A DNA stretch of 26,738 bases from positions 1 through 26,738 of the forward strand of contig JBGSKY010000018.1 of NCBI GenBank assembly GCA_041740995.1, read 5' to 3'. The translations under genes and the position numbers were made by a program. This DNA is from JBGSKY01 sp041740995. GTDB taxonomy: Bacteria; Planctomycetota; Planctomycetia; Pirellulales; Pirellulaceae. Positions 1 to 8,730 of the stretch are shown here, one piece after another (within the stretch, counting starts at the first letter, position 1; each line of letters begins with the position of its first letter). The notes beneath the pieces were generated by a model. That model had not been told where the DNA came from and made no database searches. It saw nothing but the letters and a program-made list of their open reading frames with translations.

Positions 1-1
1 T

Positions 2-1144
2 GTCAATCCTGGCGAAATTCCTGGTAACGGAATCGACGACGACCAGAATGGATACGTGGATGATGTTAGCGGATACGATTTTGTTGACCGCGATGCAAAT
101 CCAGATGATTTGAACGGTCACGGAACGCATGTTGCGGGAACGATCGCTGCGGCTCGAAACAACATTGGAACGACAGGCGTGGCATATGGGGCAAAAATTC
201 TGCCTGTCCGCGTTCTCGATCGTAATGGTTCAGGAACAGATTCAGCCGTTGCAGCGGGTATTCGATACGCAGCTCAGCTCGGTGCCGATATCATAAATCT
301 CAGTCTTGGTGGTGGTTACAGTCGTGCGATCGAGCAAGCGATTCAATTCGCCCAGTCGCTAGGGGCGTTGGTCGTGGCCGCCGCTGGCAACGAGTCGGCA
401 TCGACGCCCGGTTATCCAGCACGCTTTTCTTCGTCCAACAATAGCGTGATTTCGGTTGGAGCTTATACCAGCAGCGGCAGCCTGGCCAATTTCTCCAATC
501 GCGTTGGCAACAGCCGATCGATACAACTCGATGCACCGGGGGTGGGGATCTACAGCACCTACGTTGGAGGTGGCTACGCGACGCTTTCAGGCACCAGCAT
601 GGCTGCGCCGCAGATCGCCGGCTTAGCTGCCTTGACATTATCCGCTAACCCTAGTCTTACCGCAGCCGAATTGCGCGGACTGATTGTATCGGGCACCATC
701 GGCCGAGTATCCGGTTCAGATTCGGCAGGCACAGCCAGCGCAAAAACAACTGTCGCGTATGCTGCGGCTGGATTGCGAACGGTTTCTCAATCAACTGTCG
801 CTAGCCAAAACAGAGTAACCTCTGGGAATGCAACCTCATCGTCATTTCGATCCGCGGAAGCGTTCGACTTTGTTGATCTCGAGCCGCACACCGAATTGGA
901 AGACTTTTTTGATTATGATTTCGATACAGCAATTGAGCAGAAATCTATCTTCTCACGCGGCGTCCGGAACGCTGTTGGCTCCTCTAATGAATTGACTGTT
1001 GATGGTCTGCACGCCAACGAAGGCTTCTTGGATGCAATTTTTGCGTTCGACTCCGATGATTCAGACTCGCTGACAGTTGCAAAACCGAGTTTGGTCGTGT
1101 TACAAAGGCCTGCTGGTGTATCGAAAGTAAAATGGGCGGGATAG
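2..1144 (+). CDS. Subtilisin-like serine protease (S8 family), 5'-truncated by window edge
   Basis: This is the C-terminal 380 or so residues of a secreted subtilase that hydrolyses peptide bonds. The frame is open from base 2, so the GTG at 56 is internal and the true start lies outside the window. Visible motifs are the catalytic His in GHGTHVAGT (about residue 40 of the visible part), the oxyanion Asn in AAAGNES, and the catalytic Ser in GTSMAAPQIAG. The catalytic Asp must lie upstream. The acidic stretch GNGIDDDQNGYVDD before the His motif is common in secreted bacterial subtilases. After the peptidase core there is a Ser/Thr-rich linker and then an acidic tail of about 120 residues (EDFFDYDFD, FDSDDSDS) that I do not recognise; it may be a pro-region, a binding domain or a surface tether. 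The next gene starts 15 bp after the stop, in the same frame. Confidence 0.93.
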   Translation, partial: VNPGEIPGNGIDDDQNGYVDDVSGYDFVDRDANPDDLNGHGTHVAGTIAAARNNIGTTGVAYGAKILPVRVLDRNGSGTDSAVAAGIRYAAQLGADIINLSLGGGYSRAIEQAIQFAQSLGALVVAAAGNESASTPGYPARFSSSNNSVISVGAYTSSGSLANFSNRVGNSRSIQLDAPGVGIYSTYVGGGYATLSGTSMAAPQIAGLAALTLSANPSLTAAELRGLIVSGTIGRVSGSDSAGTASAKTTVAYAAAGLRTVSQSTVASQNRVTSGNATSSSFRSAEAFDFVDLEPHTELEDFFDYDFDTAIEQKSIFSRGVRNAVGSSNELTVDGLHANEGFLDAIFAFDSDDSDSLTVAKPSLVVLQRPAGVSKVKWAG

Positions 1145-1159
1145 TGGATCGAAAAGCAA

Positions 1160-1786
1160 GTGTCGCATCGGGCGTGGTACAACGAACTGAACTTAATTCT
1201 CGATGGATACAATGTCCTTTTCCAAACGCCGCTGATGTTGGCCAAGTCTGGAAAAGCCGACTTGGAAATCAGTCGAAACCGCTTGGCATATTTCATGGCA
1301 CTAGGAATGTCATCGAATCAGCTTGAAAAATCGGCTATCGTCTATGACGCGAAACAGCAAGCGACAACGGAGCCGAAAATCGCCAAACTCGACTCTGGTT
1401 TAAAGATTGTTTTTGCGGCCAACGTTGATGAGGCGGATCGGTTAATCGAAGAGATTATTGCATCTCACGCCTCGCCAAAACAATTGACTGTTGTGACGTC
1501 GGATCGGAAGATCCAGCGAACTGCCAAGTCGCATGGCAGCCGATTCATTGATGCCACTGAGTGGTTCGATCATATCGAGCAAAACTTGTCGGAAGAAGAA
1601 AAGCAGTGGATCGCTTCTGGGCAGTCTCCGTCTGCGAATTCGCTTCCGTCGATTCTTCATGCCGCCAAGCGACAACAAAAGCCGGGCAGCAAAAAAATGC
1701 CCGACGATCCAAGAACTCGCAAAAATGCTGGTCGTATGCTTAACGACCAAGATCTGTCGTTTGACGATTTTGAAGTAGGTCCATAG
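1160..1786 (+). CDS. YacP/Rae1-like NYN-domain ribonuclease
   Basis: Predicted cytoplasmic protein of 208 residues with a PIN-like NYN (YacP) fold. The signature is LILDGYNVLF at residues 12-21, followed by IVYDAK, the acidic NVDEADRLIEEII helix and VVTSDRKIQRTAKSHGS, the order seen in YacP proteins. The B. subtilis member, Rae1, is a ribosome-associated endoribonuclease; the same role here is inference. The basic tail (KRQQKPGSKK) could bind RNA. The GTG at 1160 is chosen because the preceding gene stops in this same frame at 1144 and no ATG precedes the DGYN motif. GAAAAG a few bases upstream may serve as a weak ribosome binding site. Confidence in the fold is high, in the substrate low. 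Confidence 0.8.
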   Translation: MSHRAWYNELNLILDGYNVLFQTPLMLAKSGKADLEISRNRLAYFMALGMSSNQLEKSAIVYDAKQQATTEPKIAKLDSGLKIVFAANVDEADRLIEEIIASHASPKQLTVVTSDRKIQRTAKSHGSRFIDATEWFDHIEQNLSEEEKQWIASGQSPSANSLPSILHAAKRQQKPGSKKMPDDPRTRKNAGRMLNDQDLSFDDFEVGP

Positions 1787-1901
1787 CGAATCAATCGCTA
1801 AGCGACAATACTTAGAGGCTTTCCGATCGTATCGCGTTGGCTGTCTCGATTTGACTGACCAAGCATTTATTTCTCATCGTTTATTGCTGACCGAGGCGGT
1901 C

Positions 1902-3020
1902 ATGATTTGGATATTGGCGGGTGCAGTCCTGCTACCGTCATTTTTTGTAAGCTTGATCGCGGTCGCGATCGTTCGTCGGTTTGCCGTCCGATTGAGGCTG
2001 CTAGACCAGCCTAACGCTAGAAAAGTGCATTCCAATCCAGTTCCGCTCGGCGGCGGCTTAGGAATCTGGTGCGGGCTGTTTTCGGTATTCACGGTCGGTT
2101 CACTGATCGTCCATTTTAGTTCGCCCGAGATGCTTAACCGTTTTGGTTTAGAAGTCGTCGCCAATCATTTGGAAGGAATGCGACAGAAAAGCGTCGAACT
2201 GTGGTCATTGCTGACCTGCGCTTTCGTGCTTGTCGCAGTTGGTCTAATGGACGATCGTCGCGGCTTGTCGTGGCAGATTCGAATTGGAATCGAGTTTATC
2301 GTGGCTGCGATTGTCGTTTTTGGATTGGATATTCGCTTCACTGCATTTATCCAGTTTTCATTTTTGAGCGATCTGGCCAGCATGATTTGGATCGTCGCCT
2401 TGATCAACTCATTCAACATGCTCGACAACATGGATGGGCTGAGCGGTGGAGTGGCAGCCATCATCTGTTTTGTTTTGTCGATTATGTTGCTCTTTGGACC
2501 AGGCGCATCGGCCGGACAACCGCAAATATTTGTCGCCTGTATGTTATTGGCTTTGCTTGGCAGTTTGCTCGGTTTCTTGTGTCACAATTGGCCACCCGCC
2601 GGAATCTTTATGGGTGACGCGGGAAGTTATCTCGTCGGATTTTGGATTGCGATTGCGACTTTGCTGACCACTTACACGGGTTACCATTCCGATACGCCGC
2701 ATGCAATTCTTGCTCCATTGTGTGCATTAGCCATTCCGCTCTACGACACCTTCAGCGTGATTGCGATTCGGCTGAGCGAAAGACGCAGCCCGTTTCAAGC
2801 CGACAAGAAGCATTTCTCGCATCGCCTGGTCGAGATGGGATTAAGCAAGCGAGCGGCGGTGCTGACGATTTACCTTGCAACTTTAACTACGGCGCTGGGA
2901 GCCTTACTGTTGCAGCGAACAGATGTGTTTGGCGCGGTGGTCGTGGTATTGATCGTCATTTGCACTTGTGGACTGATGGCGATTTTGGAATTGCTCGCGG
3001 TCAGAGACCGGTCATTGTAG
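1902..3020 (+). CDS. WecA/TagO-family undecaprenyl-phosphate glycosyl-1-phosphate transferase
   Basis: Polytopic inner-membrane enzyme (372 residues, around ten hydrophobic segments) expected to transfer a sugar-1-phosphate, usually GlcNAc-1-P, from UDP-sugar to undecaprenyl phosphate. This is the first membrane step of O-antigen, enterobacterial common antigen or teichoic acid synthesis. Family motifs are in order: RKVHSNPVPLGGG near residue 40, the Mg-binding pair MDDRR at 116-120, NMLDNMDGLSGG at 172-183, GIFMGDAGS at 234-242, and KKHFSHR at 302-308 (the HxxHR motif). An ORF extends upstream to a TTG at 1851, but I prefer the ATG at 1902, which has GAGG five bases upstream and starts directly at the first membrane helix. 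The sugar substrate cannot be read from sequence. The O-antigen-ligase-like gene follows 13 bp downstream, which supports a polysaccharide role. Confidence 0.9.
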   Translation: MIWILAGAVLLPSFFVSLIAVAIVRRFAVRLRLLDQPNARKVHSNPVPLGGGLGIWCGLFSVFTVGSLIVHFSSPEMLNRFGLEVVANHLEGMRQKSVELWSLLTCAFVLVAVGLMDDRRGLSWQIRIGIEFIVAAIVVFGLDIRFTAFIQFSFLSDLASMIWIVALINSFNMLDNMDGLSGGVAAIICFVLSIMLLFGPGASAGQPQIFVACMLLALLGSLLGFLCHNWPPAGIFMGDAGSYLVGFWIAIATLLTTYTGYHSDTPHAILAPLCALAIPLYDTFSVIAIRLSERRSPFQADKKHFSHRLVEMGLSKRAAVLTIYLATLTTALGALLLQRTDVFGAVVVVLIVICTCGLMAILELLAVRDRSL

Positions 3021-3033
3021 AAAGCGTTTCTAA

Positions 3034-5550
3034 ATGATCCGACAGCCAATTGCGAATCCAATCGACCGAATGATCTTTTCGATCGAACGAATATCTTATT
3101 TTGCAGCAAGTGTTCTAGCTGTGATCGGATTGATCCTCGGATTTGCAGTTCCGTGCACGATATCAGAAGTAGCCGACGGACAATCGCTGTTCCAAAATTT
3201 GATTTGGATACTCGCGGCATCGCTAGCGACATTGCATCTCTGGTTGTCGCCAGACAAGTCGCGGCGATTGACGCGATTTATGTCTCGTCGCTGGATATCC
3301 ATCGCAATCGTGTCGGTAGCGATGATGTTATCAGCAGTCACATTGGCGACGAACGTCGTCGGGCCGGCAGCAAATTTTCGCCATTCGCTTAACGCACTTT
3401 GGGCTTGGTTTCAGCTTGTGATGATGACTTGGACGCTGCTCCTCTTGCAATTGCCGGCTTTGGATGAAGAGCATGGAACGACGAGGTTGCAGCGTAACCT
3501 CTTTTGGCTGTGCTGTACTACTGTCGCCATTCTTTCATTGCACGGTTTATACCAAGTTTTCGTCTCTTTCCCTGAGGACCTTGCTCATTATCGTCGTTCA
3601 CCGGACGAAGTAATTCAAATGTCGGGCATCAATGCACCGCCCGGATCGGCCGCTCGCATGTTGTTTGAAAGCAGACTTTTCGATCGCGCGCCGACGGCAA
3701 CCTTCGCGCTGACGAACTCACTAGCAATCGTCTTGGCCATTGTCGCTTTATTGCTGATTGGTCAGATCCGAGTGGACGGCTGGAAAGATCGACTTCGATC
3801 GGTGTCTCTAGCGTTGATTTTTCTCGTTCCAATCTTCGCCTGTTTGCTTTACACCAAAAGCCGTACCGCTTGGCTGGCCTTTTTGATTGGATTACTAATC
3901 TTGTTCTGCATGCGGATTTTAAACAATAAATCGTTGGTTCTATCGCGATATTGGTGGGTAGGACTGGTTTCCGCCTGCGGCTTGATCGTTGTATTCACAC
4001 TGCTAGTCTATTGGTGGGATCCACTAATTATCAGCGAGTCGTTTCGCTCGTTGTTCTTTCGAGCATCTTACTGGACAACAACGCTCGCGATTGTCGCTGA
4101 TCATCCGTGGCTTGGCGTTGGTCCCGGCAACTTCCAAGATTACTTCACGCAATACAAAGCTCGTCTGGCTTCGGAGTCGGTTGCCGATCCGCACAGTCTG
4201 TGGTTTGAAACGCTGGCTGTTGGCGGCCCGTTTGCTTTCATTGGGTTGATTGTGTCGTGCCTGAGTCTGTTAGCAACAAGAGGCTTCAGACCAACGTCAA
4301 ATCTTGATGTGACGGACAACGAAAAGGTCGAAAAGCTTGCCGAAATATCACAATCAAAACTCCGCTCATTTTCCGATTGGCTGGACGATTTACGTTGGGC
4401 GCATTTATTTCAAGGACTCGCTAATCCAGTCATCGTAGGTGTTCTATTGAGTTGCTGGCTTTTGTGGCTTACCAATGGAGTCGCGGGTCTCCCGCCAGAC
4501 CCGCTGGTGTACATGGCCCTTATTCCGCTTGGGTTACTGATCGGTGCGTTGAATTCATTTTTACCGGTCGTGTCTATCTTGCGATTGGATCGGCAAGTCC
4601 TTGTGCCGGCCTTCGTTTCGATGTTACTTTGCCTTAGTTTTGCTGGCGGTTGGATGACGCCTGGCGTGACCAATTTTTTTGGAGTGCTGGTTGCTTGGCT
4701 GCTTGTTGAACATTTTTCGACATCCGCGACAGCGACCAGCAATAAAAAGTCGGTCAACGGATCGAAGCTCGGTTCAATGCCGATGATTGCCATGTTGATC
4801 ATTCTGTTAATTGGCGGCGTGTTTTATGTAACAACATGGCGACCGGTTCGAGCGACTGAGCGAGCGATGCTAGAGCTGCAGTCGTCGCGTTCACCACCAA
4901 CGTTGGAAGCGCTGTTTCAGTTGGCAGACATCGATCCTTCCAACCCCAAACTGTGGCGACTTGCAGCGGCCACGTCGCATACTCAAGTGGTTACACAGGC
5001 GATTGCCAATCGAGGGAAGCTCGAAGCGGCCAGCTTGGAAAAATTTCGAATGGCAAGCGAGAAATACGTCGCGTGCGATAAGCAAAATTGGGAATCGTCG
5101 ACTCAGCAAGGGCATTGGGCTATGGATTTGGCTGCTTTTGACCGTTCGTGGTTAAAAGTCGCCGAGCGAGGTTATCGACGGGCGATTGACCGTTATCCGT
5201 CCGACGTAGAAGTTTTGTTGCAGGCGGCACTCGCTAGTTTTCTCCACGGTGAGTATCAAGTTGCTCGCGAAATTTTGTCTGAAGCGGAATCGATTGACGA
5301 GCAATCGCCGCATTTGGACCGAAAATTGGCAGCTGGCTTGGTATACTGTTCGCGTCTACTGGCTGACTCAACGCTTCAGCGGAATAATGCGTGGCAGCGC
5401 GATCAGTTGGACGACGCGACGCAGACTGTCGCAGCAACGAATTTTGAATTTTTTCTCGAATTTCGCGACGAAATTCGGCGCTCCGGCGGTTGGTTGGTCG
5501 CTGAACCGGTGGCAGTAAAGCTGCGTAAACAACTAGATATTTTGCCTTAA
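3034..5550 (+). CDS. O-antigen ligase/polymerase-like membrane protein with C-terminal helical repeats
   Basis: Large integral membrane protein of 838 residues. The N-terminal two thirds holds about a dozen hydrophobic segments. The Wzy_C/WaaL core shows LLYTKSRTAWLAF near residues 271-283 and the hallmark loop around 343-400 (RASYWTTT, DHPWLGVGPGNF, DPHSLWFETLAVGG). Such proteins polymerise or ligate lipid-linked glycans on the outer face of the cytoplasmic membrane. A last membrane helix near residue 590 is followed by a soluble tail of about 240 residues with TPR-like character (ALFQLADIDPSNPKLWRLAA, then further helix pairs), likely periplasmic. The ATG at 3034 is preceded by GAAAG; an ATG at 3070 is also possible. 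The spacing behind the WecA-like gene suggests co-transcription. Whether it acts as ligase, polymerase or protein glycosyltransferase is unknown. Confidence 0.85.
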   Translation: MIRQPIANPIDRMIFSIERISYFAASVLAVIGLILGFAVPCTISEVADGQSLFQNLIWILAASLATLHLWLSPDKSRRLTRFMSRRWISIAIVSVAMMLSAVTLATNVVGPAANFRHSLNALWAWFQLVMMTWTLLLLQLPALDEEHGTTRLQRNLFWLCCTTVAILSLHGLYQVFVSFPEDLAHYRRSPDEVIQMSGINAPPGSAARMLFESRLFDRAPTATFALTNSLAIVLAIVALLLIGQIRVDGWKDRLRSVSLALIFLVPIFACLLYTKSRTAWLAFLIGLLILFCMRILNNKSLVLSRYWWVGLVSACGLIVVFTLLVYWWDPLIISESFRSLFFRASYWTTTLAIVADHPWLGVGPGNFQDYFTQYKARLASESVADPHSLWFETLAVGGPFAFIGLIVSCLSLLATRGFRPTSNLDVTDNEKVEKLAEISQSKLRSFSDWLDDLRWAHLFQGLANPVIVGVLLSCWLLWLTNGVAGLPPDPLVYMALIPLGLLIGALNSFLPVVSILRLDRQVLVPAFVSMLLCLSFAGGWMTPGVTNFFGVLVAWLLVEHFSTSATATSNKKSVNGSKLGSMPMIAMLIILLIGGVFYVTTWRPVRATERAMLELQSSRSPPTLEALFQLADIDPSNPKLWRLAAATSHTQVVTQAIANRGKLEAASLEKFRMASEKYVACDKQNWESSTQQGHWAMDLAAFDRSWLKVAERGYRRAIDRYPSDVEVLLQAALASFLHGEYQVAREILSEAESIDEQSPHLDRKLAAGLVYCSRLLADSTLQRNNAWQRDQLDDATQTVAATNFEFFLEFRDEIRRSGGWLVAEPVAVKLRKQLDILP

Positions 5551-5582
5551 ATTTCGCTTCGCCAATTTTTTCCGGCTGGGTC

Positions 5583-6806
5583 ATGAAACCTTTCATTTTG
5601 CTATTAATTGGCTCGATCGTCGGTGCGGCTTGCGGTTGGATTCAAGTAACCAGCATTGATCCTCGAAAAAACCGAATTGAGGTCATCGGCTCGGATATGG
5701 ATGAGGCTCAGGAGCAGGAGATCGCGAAATCGGGTTCCGCCTCTGATGAGATCGAGCAGACAGGCGTTATGCCTTCGAATCTGTTGCCCAAAGTCGAGGT
5801 GATTGGCAGTACCGATTTCGACTTTGGAACGATGAAGCGTGGTACCTCTCGCGAACACGAATTTACCTTTAAAAACGCAGGCGACGCACCGCTTAAGTTA
5901 GTCGTCTTGGATAGCACGTGTAAATGTACGGTTGGTTCGGTCGATGACCAATATATCCCGCCTGGCGAGACACGTCCGGTGAAGCTGACGTGGAAAGCGG
6001 AAGGCATATTGCCTGAGTTTGCTCAAACGGCAACGATCGGCACGACGGATCCGCGAATGCGGGAAGTGAAACTGACAATTACCGGTCGGATCGGGATGAA
6101 TTATGTCCTTGAACCTGACAGTCTGACACTTGGCGAATTCTCGTCGCGTGATACCGTTGAAAGGTTTTTCAAGTTGTATTCGTATGAGGATACACCGTTA
6201 GTTTGCTCGGGTTACTGGGGCGACTTGGATTTTAGCGAAAAGATCACTGTCGAAAGTGAAGTCGAAAAGCTTGAAATCGGTTCGGTCCCGGAACATGCCG
6301 ATGCGAGATATGTCGCAAATTATAAGCTCACGATCTACCCAGGCATGGTGTCCGGGCCAGTAAATGGGCAAGCTCGCTTGGTCGTTGGCCCTGATGAATA
6401 TCCAATGTCGGTTCCGGTCACAGGACGATGCGTCTCTGATCTCCGAATTTTGGCAGGGCCCGATTACGAAGAGGATATGAATATCTTTAATCTGGGCTCC
6501 TACACCAGCAAAGAAGGCGGAAGCAAGAGTCTCTATATTTCGGCAATCAGCGACCAAAAAGACATTACTTTGAAAGTTGACCGCATTTTGCCCGCGGAAA
6601 TCGCCGATTCGATAAAGATTACTTTCGGTGAACCGATCGTCACACCAAAGAAAACGCTCTTTCCGACGACGATCTCGATCGAACCGGGCACAGCACCGAT
6701 TGATCGGGATGGATCGAACCCCGGAAACTTTGGAAAAGTCTACTTTCGCTCGAATATCGAAAATTCGGCTGAAATCTCGATGTATTTACGCTTCAAAGTT
6801 GACTAA
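5583..6806 (+). CDS. DUF1573-containing exported protein
   Basis: Protein of 407 residues with an N-terminal hydrophobic segment (FILLLIGSIVGAACGW) acting as signal peptide or membrane anchor. A DUF1573 domain lies at roughly residues 77-165: FDFGTMKRGTSREHEFTFKN, then the characteristic STCKCTVG and YIPPGETRPVKLTW. DUF1573 is an immunoglobulin-like beta sandwich, abundant in planctomycetes and Bacteroidetes and without an established biochemical role. The remaining 240 residues look beta-rich and may contain one or two more degenerate Ig-like domains. The paired Cys in STCKC could form a disulfide or bind a metal. It starts 32 bp after the O-antigen-ligase-like gene and ends 48 bp before the exported tetraheme cytochrome, so the two exported products may be made together; the functional link is inference. 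Confidence 0.85.
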   Translation: MKPFILLLIGSIVGAACGWIQVTSIDPRKNRIEVIGSDMDEAQEQEIAKSGSASDEIEQTGVMPSNLLPKVEVIGSTDFDFGTMKRGTSREHEFTFKNAGDAPLKLVVLDSTCKCTVGSVDDQYIPPGETRPVKLTWKAEGILPEFAQTATIGTTDPRMREVKLTITGRIGMNYVLEPDSLTLGEFSSRDTVERFFKLYSYEDTPLVCSGYWGDLDFSEKITVESEVEKLEIGSVPEHADARYVANYKLTIYPGMVSGPVNGQARLVVGPDEYPMSVPVTGRCVSDLRILAGPDYEEDMNIFNLGSYTSKEGGSKSLYISAISDQKDITLKVDRILPAEIADSIKITFGEPIVTPKKTLFPTTISIEPGTAPIDRDGSNPGNFGKVYFRSNIENSAEISMYLRFKVD

Positions 6807-6854
6807 AACGAGCGTACCGCGAAACGACCGAAACCTTCTAGCTGAGCTAGCGAA

Positions 6855-8696
6855 ATGAAATTTCAGAAAAAGAGAAACGCCATCAGCAAGCTTACGCCGC
6901 TGTTGGTCATCAGTTTTGCTAGCTTTACGCTTTGTGGCGTGATCGTTCTATCAGCCCAGGAGCCTCGTTTTCGGTTGCGAAACATCCCGCAGCGGCTATT
7001 TGGTGGACGCGATCAAGCGGGTAAAAACGCGGATGCAAAACAGGCTGAAAGTACAGCAGCTATTGCTCCAAGCAAAACGCCCGGCCCAGCCGGTGAGATC
7101 ACTGAACTACCAATCAATTCATCGGATTCTGCTGTCCAATCAATCGATTCGAATCCTTCTATGGATTTAGGTGAAACACGGATAGGACCGGCCTCGACTA
7201 TTAAAAACGCACCTAGCTCCGAGGCGTCTGTTCAGCAGCGAACCGTGAATTTTGCAGAAGCAAGTGAGCAGCCGTTAGTGCTGGCAACGGAAGCTGAAAA
7301 GTCTCAAACGATTGCCCAGGATTGGCCGAAACCCTGGGCCTGCTTGTTCATCACTGGACGGCAACATGGTTACATCGAACCTTGCGGCTGCACTGGACTT
7401 GAAAATCAAAAAGGCGGACTAAATCGCCGCGACACATTGCTCACCCAGATCCGAGAGCGTGGATGGGAAGTTGTTCCTATCGATGCGGGCGACCAAGTTC
7501 GTCGGCATGGTCCGCAAGCGGAAGTTAAATACGCCAGCACGGTCAAGGCGCTGGACACGATGAAATACGCGGCGGTCGGTTTTGGTCCCGAAGAGTTGCA
7601 TCTTTCGACTGCCCCGCTGTTGCTAAGTCTGACGAACTTGCAGGGCGAATTCAAAACGCGATTCACTTCTGCCAATGTTTCCGTGCTAACGCCCGAAGCG
7701 CCCGAGCGATTCAAGATCATCGAATTGCCGAATGGACGACGGATTGGAATGACGTCCGTGTTGGGCGATGATTATGCAAAAGAGGTCCCGCAAGGCGAAA
7801 TCAATATCGATAAAGCAGTAAACGCGTTGCGGCCTATCGCCGCCAGAATTGCCGAACAAAACTGCGATTACACCGTTTTGATCATAGGCGGTTCGCTCGG
7901 TGAATCTCGACGAATTGCTCAAGCGGTTCCGACTTTTGATCTGGTCATTACCAGTGGCGGGCACGGTGAGCCACTTTATAAGCCTGAAGAAATTCCCGGC
8001 ATCTCGACGTTGATGGTTCAGGTTGGTGTGAAAGGGATGTACACGGGTCTGCTTGGCTTATACGACGATCCGAACGAGCCCATTCGCTATCAACGAGTCG
8101 CACTGAGCAGCCAGTTCGAAGACTCCGAGCGGATGATGAAGATTTTTGCCGAGTATCAAAATCAGCTGCAAAAAATGGGTTTCAGCAAATTGGGCCTCAA
8201 GCCGCTTTCGCATCCAAGCACTCGTGAGTTTGTCGGTACACAAACCTGCGCCCAATGTCATACCGCGGCCTTTGAGGTTTGGCAGAACACACCGCACGCG
8301 CACGCAACAGACTCGATTGTTCGTCCGCCAGGGCGCGAGGACATCCCGAGGCATTTTGATCCGGAATGCGTTTCGTGTCACGTCACAGGCTGGAATCCAC
8401 AAGAGTTTTATCCTTATCGCAGCGGGTACGCCTCACTGGAAACGACGCCGCATTTAACCGGCAGCGGATGCGAAAATTGCCATGGTCCCGGCTCGCAGCA
8501 CGTTGCGTTCGAAAATGGTGACCTCGGCGACGACCAAAATCTCAAAACGCAGTTGCGTGAAGAAATGCGGCTGACGCTCGATGAAGCTCGGGATAAATGT
8601 TTAGAATGCCACGATTTGGATAACAGCCCGGCATTTCACAAAAACGGCGCGTTTGAAGAATACTGGAGCGAAGTCGCCCACACCGGGTTGGATTGA
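6855..8696 (+). CDS. Tetraheme cytochrome c fused to a degenerate 5'-nucleotidase-like domain
   Basis: Exported protein of 613 residues. A signal peptide (basic start, hydrophobic 14-33, probable cleavage after LSA) precedes a low-complexity linker to about residue 155. Residues 160-420 follow the layout of metallophosphatase/5'-nucleotidase domains (HGYIEPCGCTG, GGLNRRDTLL, VVPIDAGDQ, VITSGGHGEP). The first metal Asp of the TxDxHG motif is replaced (TGRQHG) and the GNHE motif is not recognisable (VGFGPEEL), so catalysis is doubtful. The C-terminal part carries four CxxCH heme sites at 465-469, 505-509, 539-543 and 582-586, with a distal-His candidate motif TPHAHA, resembling the cytochrome c554 class. 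A periplasmic electron-transfer role follows from the hemes; the redox partner is unknown. The ATG at 6855 gives a complete signal peptide. Confidence 0.88.
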   Translation: MKFQKKRNAISKLTPLLVISFASFTLCGVIVLSAQEPRFRLRNIPQRLFGGRDQAGKNADAKQAESTAAIAPSKTPGPAGEITELPINSSDSAVQSIDSNPSMDLGETRIGPASTIKNAPSSEASVQQRTVNFAEASEQPLVLATEAEKSQTIAQDWPKPWACLFITGRQHGYIEPCGCTGLENQKGGLNRRDTLLTQIRERGWEVVPIDAGDQVRRHGPQAEVKYASTVKALDTMKYAAVGFGPEELHLSTAPLLLSLTNLQGEFKTRFTSANVSVLTPEAPERFKIIELPNGRRIGMTSVLGDDYAKEVPQGEINIDKAVNALRPIAARIAEQNCDYTVLIIGGSLGESRRIAQAVPTFDLVITSGGHGEPLYKPEEIPGISTLMVQVGVKGMYTGLLGLYDDPNEPIRYQRVALSSQFEDSERMMKIFAEYQNQLQKMGFSKLGLKPLSHPSTREFVGTQTCAQCHTAAFEVWQNTPHAHATDSIVRPPGREDIPRHFDPECVSCHVTGWNPQEFYPYRSGYASLETTPHLTGSGCENCHGPGSQHVAFENGDLGDDQNLKTQLREEMRLTLDEARDKCLECHDLDNSPAFHKNGAFEEYWSEVAHTGLD

Positions 8697-8730
8697 TCGC
8701 TTCCAGCTTTTTGCCTCTTTGTGAACTCGG

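Noticed and set aside
300..638. 112-codon frame on the minus strand
   Set aside because: It is antisense to the subtilase catalytic domain and is Arg/Cys/Trp-rich, as expected of a shadow frame.
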